A stretch of 5,234 nucleotides of DNA from Comamonas sp. lk (GTDB lineage Bacteria > Pseudomonadota > Gammaproteobacteria > Burkholderiales > Burkholderiaceae_C): assembly GCA_945875225.1 (NCBI GenBank), contig CAMCJY010000165.1, forward strand, positions 1 to 5,234. Reading direction: 5' to 3'. Below, one piece after another: positions 1 to 5,234 of the stretch. How positions within the stretch are numbered: the stretch's first letter is position 1; every line of letters begins with the position of its first letter. A model generated the notes under the pieces. That model was given only the letters and a program-made list of their open reading frames with translations. It had not been told where the DNA came from and did no database searches. The position numbers were made by a program, and so were the translations under genes.

Positions 1-565
1 AGGTGTCTGGCAAGACCCTTGGGGGGCTACCGACGCCTGGCAGTCGCATGCGCCGATGCGCCGCGTGTTTGACCTGGAGGCCGATGGCCAGGCGCATAGC
101 GCGGTGTTGACTCGCGGCAGCCACGGTGGTTTGCGCTTGCAATGCGCAGGTTTGGATAGTGCATTTGCCTATGCCGCCTTGCCCGAGGGCGGCATGGAAG
201 TGTCGCTAAATGGGCAAAGGCATACGGTGCATGTGTACCTGCAAGGTAAGCAGGTGCATGTGTTTACTGCGCAAGGCGCAAGGCAGTTACAAGCCCTAGA
301 CCGCCTCGCGCACGCAGCGGTGGCCCCGGTAGAGACAGGGCGCCTGACTGCGCCTATGCCGGGCAAGTTGCTGTCTTTCTCGGTGAAAGTGGGCGACATG
401 GTGCGCCAGGGGCAAGCGCTGGCGGTGATGGAAGCCATGAAGATGGAGCACCAAATCGTGGCGCCTGCTGACGGTTGCGTGCAAGAACTGCTGTTTGCGC
501 CAAGCGACCAAGTGCCCGAGGGCGCCGAACTGCTGCGCATGCAGGCCAAGGTACTGGCCGGCTAA
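1..565 (+). CDS. liuD: Acyl-CoA carboxylase biotin-carrier subunit, C-terminal part (likely 3-methylcrotonyl-CoA carboxylase alpha); 5' end outside window
   Basis: This is the last ~187 codons of a gene that starts left of the window. The frame is open from base 2 to the TAA at 563-565. The end of the protein is a biotinyl (BCCP-like) domain: a TAPMPGKLL segment, then EAMKMEH, whose central lysine (codon 440-442) is the expected biotin attachment site. Upstream is a beta-rich linker region containing a QDPWGATDAWQ segment, which resembles the end of methylcrotonyl-CoA carboxylase alpha subunits. In that family the N-terminal biotin carboxylase domain, not visible here, carboxylates biotin with ATP and bicarbonate, and the beta subunit transfers the carboxyl group to 3-methylcrotonyl-CoA in leucine breakdown. 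Propionyl-, acetyl- or geranyl-CoA carboxylase subunits share this tail. The MCC assignment rests mainly on the HMG-CoA lyase gene downstream. The biotinyl domain is near certain, the substrate less so. Confidence 0.87.
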   Translation, partial: GVWQDPWGATDAWQSHAPMRRVFDLEADGQAHSAVLTRGSHGGLRLQCAGLDSAFAYAALPEGGMEVSLNGQRHTVHVYLQGKQVHVFTAQGARQLQALDRLAHAAVAPVETGRLTAPMPGKLLSFSVKVGDMVRQGQALAVMEAMKMEHQIVAPADGCVQELLFAPSDQVPEGAELLRMQAKVLAG

Positions 566-618
566 TCGCCCGATCTAGGTACAGCGCACTTTTTTAAAAC
601 AAGACGAGGACTTTTGGC

Positions 619-1536
619 ATGCGTATCAGTTTTTGCGCGCAAACCGATCCCGCGCCCTGGCTGGCGGCTTTGCGGCAGCATTTGCCCCAGTCGCAGGTGG
701 ATGTGTGGCACAGCGGCGCAGCACGCGCTGACTATGCCATGGTGTGGGCGCCACCCCAGCAGTTCTTTGATGAGCAGACGGCGCTGCAAGCAGTGTTCAA
801 TATGGGTGCCGGCGTCGATGCCCTGTTGCAGCGCCAAATACGCCCTGACCTGCCGATCGTGCGCTTGAACGACGCCGGCATGGGGGTGCAAATGGCCGAG
901 TACGTGTGCCATGCGCTGATTCGCTATACGCGCGACTTTGCGCTTTTTGAGGCGCAGGCGCAGCAAGGGCGTTGGCAGGAGCCACCCGTGCTGGATCGGA
1001 TAGATTTTCCTGTGGGCATTTTGGGTCTGGGCGTTTTGGGCGAACAGGTAGCGCGCGCGGTGCAACACTTTGGTTTTCCGGTGCTGGGCTGGAGCCGCAC
1101 GGAACGCCGTTTGGACGGGGTGCGCTGTCTGCACGGGCAGGCGCAATTTGCAGAGTTTTTGGCAGGCACGCGCGTGCTGGTAAACCTGCTGCCTTTGACA
1201 CCCCAGACCGAAAACCTGTTGAACAAGGCCACCTTGTCCCAATTGCGGTCCGGCGCCTACCTGATCAATATCGCGCGCGGTCGGCATGTGGTGGACGAAG
1301 ACTTGCTCGCGCTGCTGGACAGCGGACAAATAGCCGGTGCCACCTTAGACGTATTTTGCACTGAACCGCTGCCTGCGGAGCACACGTTTTGGCGCCATCC
1401 GCGTGTGACGGTCACGCCCCATATTGCCGGGCGCACCATGCTGCAAGATACGATACAACAAATCGTGGCCAAAATTGCGGCGCTGCAAAGGGGCGAGCCG
1501 ATTGAGGGCGTGGTGGACCGGGCGCGGGGGTATTGA
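619..1536 (+). CDS. ghrA: Glyoxylate/hydroxypyruvate reductase A (D-2-hydroxyacid dehydrogenase family)
   Basis: This 305-residue cytoplasmic protein is close to the length of E. coli GhrA (about 312). From recalled sequence it aligns along its whole length, including GAGVD near residue 64, DAGMG/MAEYV near 88-97, and an identical VDRARGY C-terminus. The NAD(P)-binding Rossmann loop GLGVLG spans residues 136-141. The family's catalytic triad is present: Arg220 in NIARG, Glu249 in TEPLP and His268 in TPHIA. GhrA enzymes reduce glyoxylate and hydroxypyruvate to glycolate and D-glycerate, usually with NADPH. The start at 619 is supported by GAGG at 606-609, 9 bases upstream. It lies 53 bases after the carboxylase gene with no convincing terminator between, so probable cotranscription. 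It has no known step in leucine breakdown, so the true substrate could be another 2-oxoacid. Confidence 0.9.
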   Translation: MRISFCAQTDPAPWLAALRQHLPQSQVDVWHSGAARADYAMVWAPPQQFFDEQTALQAVFNMGAGVDALLQRQIRPDLPIVRLNDAGMGVQMAEYVCHALIRYTRDFALFEAQAQQGRWQEPPVLDRIDFPVGILGLGVLGEQVARAVQHFGFPVLGWSRTERRLDGVRCLHGQAQFAEFLAGTRVLVNLLPLTPQTENLLNKATLSQLRSGAYLINIARGRHVVDEDLLALLDSGQIAGATLDVFCTEPLPAEHTFWRHPRVTVTPHIAGRTMLQDTIQQIVAKIAALQRGEPIEGVVDRARGY

Positions 1537-1551
1537 GCGCGCTTGCCGCGC
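1537..1551 (+). other. Short GC hairpin directly after ghrA
   Basis: GCGCG (1537-1541) is exactly complementary to CGCGC (1547-1551), with a 5-base loop, starting at the base after the ghrA stop codon. No T-run follows, so it does not meet the usual pattern of a factor-independent terminator. It could stabilise an mRNA 3' end, or be chance in G+C-rich DNA. Confidence 0.3.
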
Positions 1552-1565
1552 GGACCGCACTAGCC

Positions 1566-1594
1566 GCTATGACCTGCCAAGTCGCATAGCTTTT
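1566..1594 (+). terminator. Terminator-like hairpin between ghrA and the HMG-CoA lyase gene
   Basis: GCTATG (1566-1571) is a perfect inverted repeat of CATAGC (1585-1590), and four T follow at 1591-1594. Inside, AC (1572-1573) can pair with GT (1581-1582), leaving a 2-base bulge and a 7-base loop. The stem is only moderately GC-rich and the T-run is short, so termination would probably be partial. If real, it separates the carboxylase-ghrA transcript from the lyase unit. Confidence 0.35.
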
Positions 1595-1605
1595 GCCACT
1601 CGCGG

Positions 1606-1611
1606 GATAAT
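1606..1611 (+). promoter_or_regulatory. Candidate -10 element for the HMG-CoA lyase unit
   Basis: GATAAT matches the sigma-70 -10 consensus TATAAT at five of six bases and lies 21 bases before the lyase start codon, just after the terminator-like hairpin. No good -35 hexamer is found 16-18 bases upstream; that position falls in the right arm of the hairpin. The predicted start of transcription near 1618 would leave an mRNA leader of only about 15 bases. The call rests on one hexamer and its position. Confidence 0.33.
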
Positions 1612-1632
1612 GACCGTCTACTCTATTACCCC

Positions 1633-2547
1633 ATGCATTACCCCTCTTCCGTCCAACTCATCGACGTCGGCCCGCGCGACGGGCTGCAAAACGAAAAGCA
1701 GCCCGTGCCCGCTGAGGTCAAGATCGAGTTAGTACATCGCTTACAGGCAGCGGGCTTGCGTGGCATTGAGGTGACTAGTTTTGTCAGCCCCAAATGGGTG
1801 CCCCAAATGGCCGATAACGCGCAGGTGATGGCCGGCTTGCAGCGCCAAAGTGGCGTGTGCTACTCGGTGCTGACGCCCAATCTGCAAGGCTTTGAAGCGG
1901 CGCTGGCTTCACAGCCTGACGAAATCGTGGTCTTCGCCGCCGCCAGCGAAGCCTTCAGCCGCAAAAACATCAATTGCTCTATTGCCGAAAGCATAGACCG
2001 CTTTGCCCCGGTGGTGCAGGCCGCGCTGGCCGCTGGCCTACGCGTACGCGGCGCCATGTCTTGTACCGTGGGTTGCCCCTATGAAGGCGAAATTGCTCCA
2101 GAGCGCGTGGGCACGCTGGCAGGCCTGATGCGCGGCATTGGTGTGCAGCACATCGGTGTCGCCGACACCATTGGCGTCGGTACACCGCGCAAAGTACAGG
2201 CCGCGTTTGAAGCGACTTTGCAGCATTTTTCTTTAGCTGATGTGTCCGGCCATTTTCATGACACCTATGGGCAGGCGCTGGCCAATACCCTGGCCGCGAT
2301 GGAAATGGGCGTGCACCAGTTTGACGCCTCGGTGGCTGGCCTGGGCGGCTGCCCATTTGCCAAAGGCGCAACCGGCAATGTGGCGACCGAAGACGTGGTG
2401 TATATGTTGCACGGCATGGGCATAGACACCGGCATCGATCTGGACTTGCTGATCGATGCCGGCGAGTTCATCAGCAGCTACTTGCAAAGACCCAGCGGCT
2501 CGCGCGCAGCGCGTGCCCTGCTGACACGGCGTGAGGCAGCAGCATGA
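1633..2547 (+). CDS. mvaB: Hydroxymethylglutaryl-CoA lyase (leucine degradation)
   Basis: This 304-residue TIM-barrel enzyme of the HMGL-like family cleaves (S)-3-hydroxy-3-methylglutaryl-CoA to acetyl-CoA and acetoacetate, the last step of leucine catabolism. The N-terminal motif DVGPRDGLQNE (residues 11-21) supplies Arg15 and Asp16. His207 and His209 in the HFHDTYG motif are metal ligands. The signature GGCPFAKGATGN (238-249) carries the catalytic Cys240 and ligand Asn249. These residues match human HMGCL Arg41, Asp42, His233, His235, Cys266 and Asn275 at a constant offset of 26, so the active site is complete. The start at 1633 gives the usual short N-terminus before the barrel, yet no clear Shine-Dalgarno sequence precedes it. 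Its stop overlaps the next gene's start. The name liuE is also used in liu clusters. Confidence 0.96.
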   Translation: MHYPSSVQLIDVGPRDGLQNEKQPVPAEVKIELVHRLQAAGLRGIEVTSFVSPKWVPQMADNAQVMAGLQRQSGVCYSVLTPNLQGFEAALASQPDEIVVFAAASEAFSRKNINCSIAESIDRFAPVVQAALAAGLRVRGAMSCTVGCPYEGEIAPERVGTLAGLMRGIGVQHIGVADTIGVGTPRKVQAAFEATLQHFSLADVSGHFHDTYGQALANTLAAMEMGVHQFDASVAGLGGCPFAKGATGNVATEDVVYMLHGMGIDTGIDLDLLIDAGEFISSYLQRPSGSRAARALLTRREAAA

Positions 2548-2828
2548 TCGACCCAAGCCGCCCTGCACGACCCGACCGAGCGGCACGCAGGCGCGACCCG
2601 GTGCGCATGTACAAAGAGCTGCTTGCTGCGCGTGTGCCCGAGGCCTTGGCCTGCCGCTATGCGCCGCCATCACCCTGCATATCGGTGTGCAAGATCGACC
2701 CCGACAGCAGCCTGTGCTACGGCTGTTTGCGCACCTTAGAAGAAGTCGGCGCCTGGTCCAACAGCGATGATGATGAAAAACGCGCGGTCTGGGGCAAGAT
2801 TGCACGGCGCTTGGAAACCGCACCATGA
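2544..2828 (+). CDS. DUF1289 family small four-cysteine protein
   Basis: This protein of 94 residues has unknown function. The DUF1289 core covers roughly residues 43-91 and has the typical pattern: cysteines 45, 49, 58 and 61 (C-x3-C-x8-C-x2-C), then RTLEEVGAWSN and an acidic stretch leading to KRAVWGKI. The cysteine spacing suggests a metal or iron-sulphur site, but no activity is established that I know of. An Arg-rich N-terminal extension of about 40 residues precedes the core. The start at 2544 overlaps the lyase stop by 4 bases (ATGA) and has GAGG at 2533-2536, so it is preferred over Met22. The downstream end overlaps the isomerase start in the same way. This tight packing implies translational coupling and a protein needed in step with its neighbours. 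Confidence 0.85.
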   Translation: MIDPSRPARPDRAARRRDPVRMYKELLAARVPEALACRYAPPSPCISVCKIDPDSSLCYGCLRTLEEVGAWSNSDDDEKRAVWGKIARRLETAP

Positions 2829-3469
2829 AACACATCCGTTTTTATCTGGACTTTATTTCGCCCTACGCCTATCTGGCGTTTGTGGAATTGCCGCGCGCCT
2901 TGGAAGGCCTGAGCTACGCAGTGCAATACCAGCCGGTACTTTTTGGTGGACTGCTCAAGCACAACGCGAACCTCGGTCCGGCTGAAGTGCCTATGAAGCG
3001 CGAATGGGTGTACCGTCAGTCGCAATGGCTGGCGCAGCGTCAGGGCACGGTGTTGGACTTACCCGCTGCGCATCCCTTTAACCCGCTAGGCCTTTTGCGC
3101 CTGGCTGTAGCCACTGACGCCAATGGCTACCCCAACCGCTATGTGTGCGAAACCCTGTTCCGCCATGTTTGGGAAGGCGGTGCGGACGCAGCCGATGCGC
3201 AACGCCTGCAAGCGCTGACCGCGCAACTTGCACCCGCACGCGATCCACGCTCGAATGAAGTAAAGCAAATGCTTAGCGCGCATACGGCGCACGCCTTGTC
3301 GCAAGGCGTATTCGGCGTGCCTTCGTACCAGGTCGATGACAAGGTGTTTTGGGGCATGGACGCCTTGCCCATGCTGCGCGCTTATCTAGAAGACCCCGCA
3401 TGCATTTCCGACGCCGCTTGGAATGCTGCAAAACACTTACCTTCAGGCATCACGCGCAACAAAGCGTGA
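2825..3469 (+). CDS. 2-hydroxychromene-2-carboxylate isomerase-like protein (DsbA/GST-kappa fold)
   Basis: This 214-residue cytoplasmic protein has the thioredoxin-like fold of the NahD/GST-kappa group. The opening FYLDFISPYAYLA (residues 6-18) holds Ser12 where thioredoxins have their CxxC and where NahD uses a serine for glutathione. Other family marks are HPFNPLGLLRL (83-93), GVFGVPS with the expected cis-proline 166, and FWGMDALPML (175-184). NahD itself isomerises 2-hydroxychromene-2-carboxylate in naphthalene breakdown using glutathione. No other aromatic-degradation gene is visible, so the name indicates family only; a glutathione-dependent isomerase or transferase acting on another substrate is equally possible. 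The ATG overlaps the DUF1289 stop by 4 bases, with a weak GGA at 2813-2815. It is probably the last gene of the unit, since a 164-base gap follows. Confidence 0.88.
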   Translation: MKHIRFYLDFISPYAYLAFVELPRALEGLSYAVQYQPVLFGGLLKHNANLGPAEVPMKREWVYRQSQWLAQRQGTVLDLPAAHPFNPLGLLRLAVATDANGYPNRYVCETLFRHVWEGGADAADAQRLQALTAQLAPARDPRSNEVKQMLSAHTAHALSQGVFGVPSYQVDDKVFWGMDALPMLRAYLEDPACISDAAWNAAKHLPSGITRNKA

Positions 3470-3498
3470 ATTGCCGCATCGCGGAAGTCAACGCGAGG

Positions 3499-3536
3499 GT
3501 TTGACCTTAGTTGGTCAGTATGGGGTAAGTTTGACG
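3499..3536 (+). promoter_or_regulatory. Weak promoter/operator-like region upstream of the transporter
   Basis: Two copies of GTTTGAC start at 3499 and 3529, exactly 30 bases apart, giving -35-like hexamers TTGACC (3501-3506) and TTGACG (3531-3536). The first copy is also the left arm of a dyad, TGACC (3502-3506), six bases, GGTCA (3513-3517). No -10 hexamer with standard 16-18 base spacing is convincing for either. This is the only gap long enough for a transporter promoter, but the exact site cannot be assigned by eye. Confidence 0.22.
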
Positions 3537-3577
3537 CAAGCCCTTGTTATTTTCACGTAAGAGCAGGGTCAGTGCCT

Positions 3578-3628
3578 TCTCCAAGAATACGGACAGCTCC
3601 CGGCGCGGGAGTTTTCAATGATTGGAGA
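3578..3628 (+). promoter_or_regulatory. Possible Shine-Dalgarno-sequestering leader structure of the transporter mRNA
   Basis: TCTCCAA (3578-3584) is a perfect 7-base reverse complement of TTGGAGA (3622-3628), which contains the transporter's Shine-Dalgarno GGAGA (3624-3628, 5 bases before the ATG). The pairing would enclose the GC hairpin at 3595-3613 and bury the ribosome-binding site. The complementarity is seen directly; a regulatory role is inferred. It matches no riboswitch class I recognise. Confidence 0.35.
3595..3615 (+). terminator. GC-rich hairpin with T-run just upstream of the transporter gene
   Basis: CTCCCG (3597-3602) pairs perfectly with CGGGAG (3606-3611) around a 3-base loop. 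A G-T wobble and an A-T pair extend the stem, and a run of T follows at 3612-3615. It looks like a factor-independent terminator with a short T-run. It sits 126 bases after the isomerase stop and only 18 bases before the transporter ATG, leaving no room for a promoter after it. It may end the upstream operon, or be an attenuator in the transporter's own leader. Confidence 0.45.
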
Positions 3629-3633
3629 CACAT

Positions 3634-5234
3634 ATGGCTACAGCAGAAGCTCGCCCGATGTCCACAGAAGAGAAGAAGGTTATCTTCGCTTCCTCGCTGG
3701 GCACGGTTTTCGAATGGTACGACTTTTACCTTTACGGCGCTTTAGCAAGCATCATTGCTAAACAGTTTTTCAGCGGCTTGGATGAAGGCTCTGCCTTTAT
3801 TTTTGCACTGTTAGCTTTCGCTGCCGGATTTATCGTACGCCCCTTTGGCGCGATTTTCTTCGGCCGCCTAGGCGACATGATCGGACGCAAGTACACCTTC
3901 TTGGTGACCATTCTGATCATGGGCGCTTCAACCTTTTTGGTCGGCATCCTGCCCAATTACGCCAGCTGGGGCGCTGCAGCACCGATCATCTTGATCGCGC
4001 TGCGCTTGCTGCAAGGTCTGGCGCTGGGTGGTGAATACGGTGGTGCAGCCACCTATGTCGCCGAACATGCGCCGCATGGCAAGCGGGGTGCTTACACCTC
4101 GTGGATTCAGACCACCGCGACTCTGGGCTTATTCCTGAGCTTGATGGTGATTCTGGGCACCCGTACCGCCATCGGCGAAGAAGCCTTTGCCGATTGGGGC
4201 TGGCGCGTGCCTTTCATCGTGTCCATTTTGTTGTTGGCCGTTTCGGTTTACATCCGTTTGAGCATGAATGAATCACCCGCGTTTGCCAAAATGAAGGCCG
4301 AAGGCAAAACTTCTAAAGCGCCTTTGAGCGAGTCCTTTGGCGAGTGGAAAAATCTCAAGATCGTGATCTTGGCTTTGGTGGGTCTGACCGCAGGCCAGGC
4401 AGTGGTCTGGTACTCCGGCCAGTTCTATGCGCTGTTCTTCCTGACGCAGGCGCTGAAAGTGGACGGCACGACCGCCAACATCATGGTGGCCATCTCCTTG
4501 ATCATCGGCACGCCATTTTTCATCATTTTTGGCACACTCTCTGACAAGATCGGCCGCAAGCCCATCATTTTGGCGGGTTGCTTTTTGGCGGCGGTGACTT
4601 ACTTCCCGGTATTCACCGCGCTGACCAAAGCCGCCAACCCAGATCTGGCAGCCGCACAGGCGGTCGCCAAAGTCACCGTGACGGCGGATCCGGCCGAATG
4701 TTCCTTCCAGTTCAACCCAACCGGTACCACAAAGTTCACTTCCTCTTGCGACATTGCCAAGCAAAAACTGGCTTCGGCTTCGGTGAGCTATGACAATATT
4801 GTTGCCCCGGCGGGTCAAGCTGCGGTCATTAAAGTGGGTGATACCGAAGTGACGACTGTGGTGACGCCAGAAGACATCGCGGCGGCCAAAGCGGCGGCGC
4901 AAGCCAAACTGGAAGCCCTCAATGCCGCAGATCCTAAAGATCCCAAAGCAATTGCTGCAGCGACCGCCAGCGTGAAGGCTTTGAGTGGCGAAAAAACCGC
5001 CAAGGACGCTACCTTCTCGGGAAAGTTGTCGGCTGCCCTCAAAGCGGCTGGTTACCCCGCCAAAGCGGATATGGCCAAGTTTGACAAAGTCTCGGTGGTC
5101 ATCATCCTGACCTATTTGGTGATTTTGGTGACGATGGTGTACGGCCCCATCGCAGCGATGTTGGTGGAAATGTTCCCCACGCGTATCCGCTACACCTCAA
5201 TGAGCCTGCCTTATCACATTGGTAACGGCTGGTT
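3634..5234 (+). CDS. MHS-family MFS transporter with large periplasmic insert; 3' end outside window
   Basis: The frame is open from the ATG at 3634 through the right edge (533 codons, no stop). GGAGA at 3624-3628 supports this start over Met9. It is an inner-membrane major facilitator of the metabolite:H+ symporter group (ProP, KgtP, ShiA, YhjE relatives). Marks are FEWYDFYLYG (residues 26-35) in TM1, loop motif GRLGDMIGRK (77-86) after TM2, LGGEYGGAATYVAEHAP (131-147) near TM4-5, WGWRVPF (188-194), a second loop motif SDKIGRK (303-309) after TM8, and VEMFPTRIRYT (511-521) after TM10. About ten membrane segments are visible. Residues 332-485 are a hydrophilic insert between TM9 and TM10, a loop predicted to face the periplasm; typical members total about 430-500 residues. 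Substrate is unknown; an organic acid or zwitterion is likely from the family. It is separated from the catabolic unit and probably expressed on its own. Confidence 0.92.
   Translation, partial: MATAEARPMSTEEKKVIFASSLGTVFEWYDFYLYGALASIIAKQFFSGLDEGSAFIFALLAFAAGFIVRPFGAIFFGRLGDMIGRKYTFLVTILIMGASTFLVGILPNYASWGAAAPIILIALRLLQGLALGGEYGGAATYVAEHAPHGKRGAYTSWIQTTATLGLFLSLMVILGTRTAIGEEAFADWGWRVPFIVSILLLAVSVYIRLSMNESPAFAKMKAEGKTSKAPLSESFGEWKNLKIVILALVGLTAGQAVVWYSGQFYALFFLTQALKVDGTTANIMVAISLIIGTPFFIIFGTLSDKIGRKPIILAGCFLAAVTYFPVFTALTKAANPDLAAAQAVAKVTVTADPAECSFQFNPTGTTKFTSSCDIAKQKLASASVSYDNIVAPAGQAAVIKVGDTEVTTVVTPEDIAAAKAAAQAKLEALNAADPKDPKAIAAATASVKALSGEKTAKDATFSGKLSAALKAAGYPAKADMAKFDKVSVVIILTYLVILVTMVYGPIAAMLVEMFPTRIRYTSMSLPYHIGNGW

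Noticed and set aside
590..599. Six-T run in the gap before ghrA as a terminator
   Set aside because: No stem-loop of useful length precedes it; TTTTAAAA here is only a small A/T palindrome.
562..1329. 255-codon open frame on the - strand opposite ghrA
   Set aside because: It lies wholly over a well-recognised gene with full catalytic motifs. Its translation is rich in His, Gln and Arg with no recognisable domain, as expected of an antisense shadow in G+C-rich DNA.
2607..2609. Met22 of the DUF1289 protein as the true start
   Set aside because: The upstream ATG at 2544 has a GAGG at suitable distance and the 4-base overlap seen again at the next junction, which fits this operon better. The core domain is intact either way.
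2233..2835. 200-codon open frame on the - strand across the lyase and DUF1289 genes
   Set aside because: It overlaps two confidently identified genes, and its translation is Cys/Arg/His-rich low-quality sequence with no family resemblance.
3470..3490. Small CCGC-ATC-GCGG hairpin right after the isomerase stop as the operon terminator
   Set aside because: The stem is only four base pairs and no T-run follows.
4273..4902. 209-codon open frame on the - strand opposite the transporter
   Set aside because: The + strand frame is continuous here and carries MFS motifs. The antisense translation shows only Arg/His/Gly-rich composition typical of a shadow.
4627..5088. Frameshift, gene fusion error or mobile insertion as the cause of the long transporter loop
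   Set aside because: The frame continues in register into TM10 and the conserved MFP-type motif, no repeats or target duplications flank the segment, and composition matches the rest of the gene.

Overview
The window looks like a piece of a betaproteobacterial chromosome, most likely order Burkholderiales and plausibly Comamonadaceae. The basis is the G+C-rich sequence, the gene order, and protein variants I associate with that group. It is an inference from memory, not a database result. Every supported gene lies on the + strand. No RNA gene, insertion sequence, CRISPR array, phage gene or attachment site was seen.

Bases 1-3469 are the downstream part of a leucine/isovalerate (liu-type) catabolic cluster. 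It begins inside the biotin-carrier end of a biotin-dependent acyl-CoA carboxylase, most likely the 3-methylcrotonyl-CoA carboxylase alpha subunit. A GhrA-type glyoxylate/hydroxypyruvate reductase follows, then hydroxymethylglutaryl-CoA lyase, a small four-cysteine DUF1289 protein and a DsbA-fold 2-hydroxychromene-2-carboxylate isomerase-like protein. The carboxylase and the lyase are consecutive-pathway enzymes: the carboxylase makes 3-methylglutaconyl-CoA, a hydratase encoded elsewhere makes HMG-CoA, and the lyase splits it to acetoacetate and acetyl-CoA. The last three genes overlap by 4 bases each (ATGA), so they are almost certainly one transcript with coupled translation. The 96-base gap before the lyase holds a terminator-like hairpin and a -10-like hexamer, so the lyase unit may have its own promoter.

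Bases 3470-3633 are a 164-base intergenic region. It holds a small dyad, a strong GC hairpin followed by four T, and a 7-base segment exactly complementary to the Shine-Dalgarno region of the next gene.

Bases 3634-5234 are the first 533 codons of an MHS-family (2.A.1.6) major facilitator transporter that runs off the window's right edge. It carries an unusual periplasmic insert of about 154 residues between predicted TM9 and TM10, with two cysteines and an Ala/Lys-rich helical stretch. This insert and the leader in front of the gene are the two items most worth a second look. The remainder reads as ordinary, intact metabolic genes, and I did not find a clearly new system.
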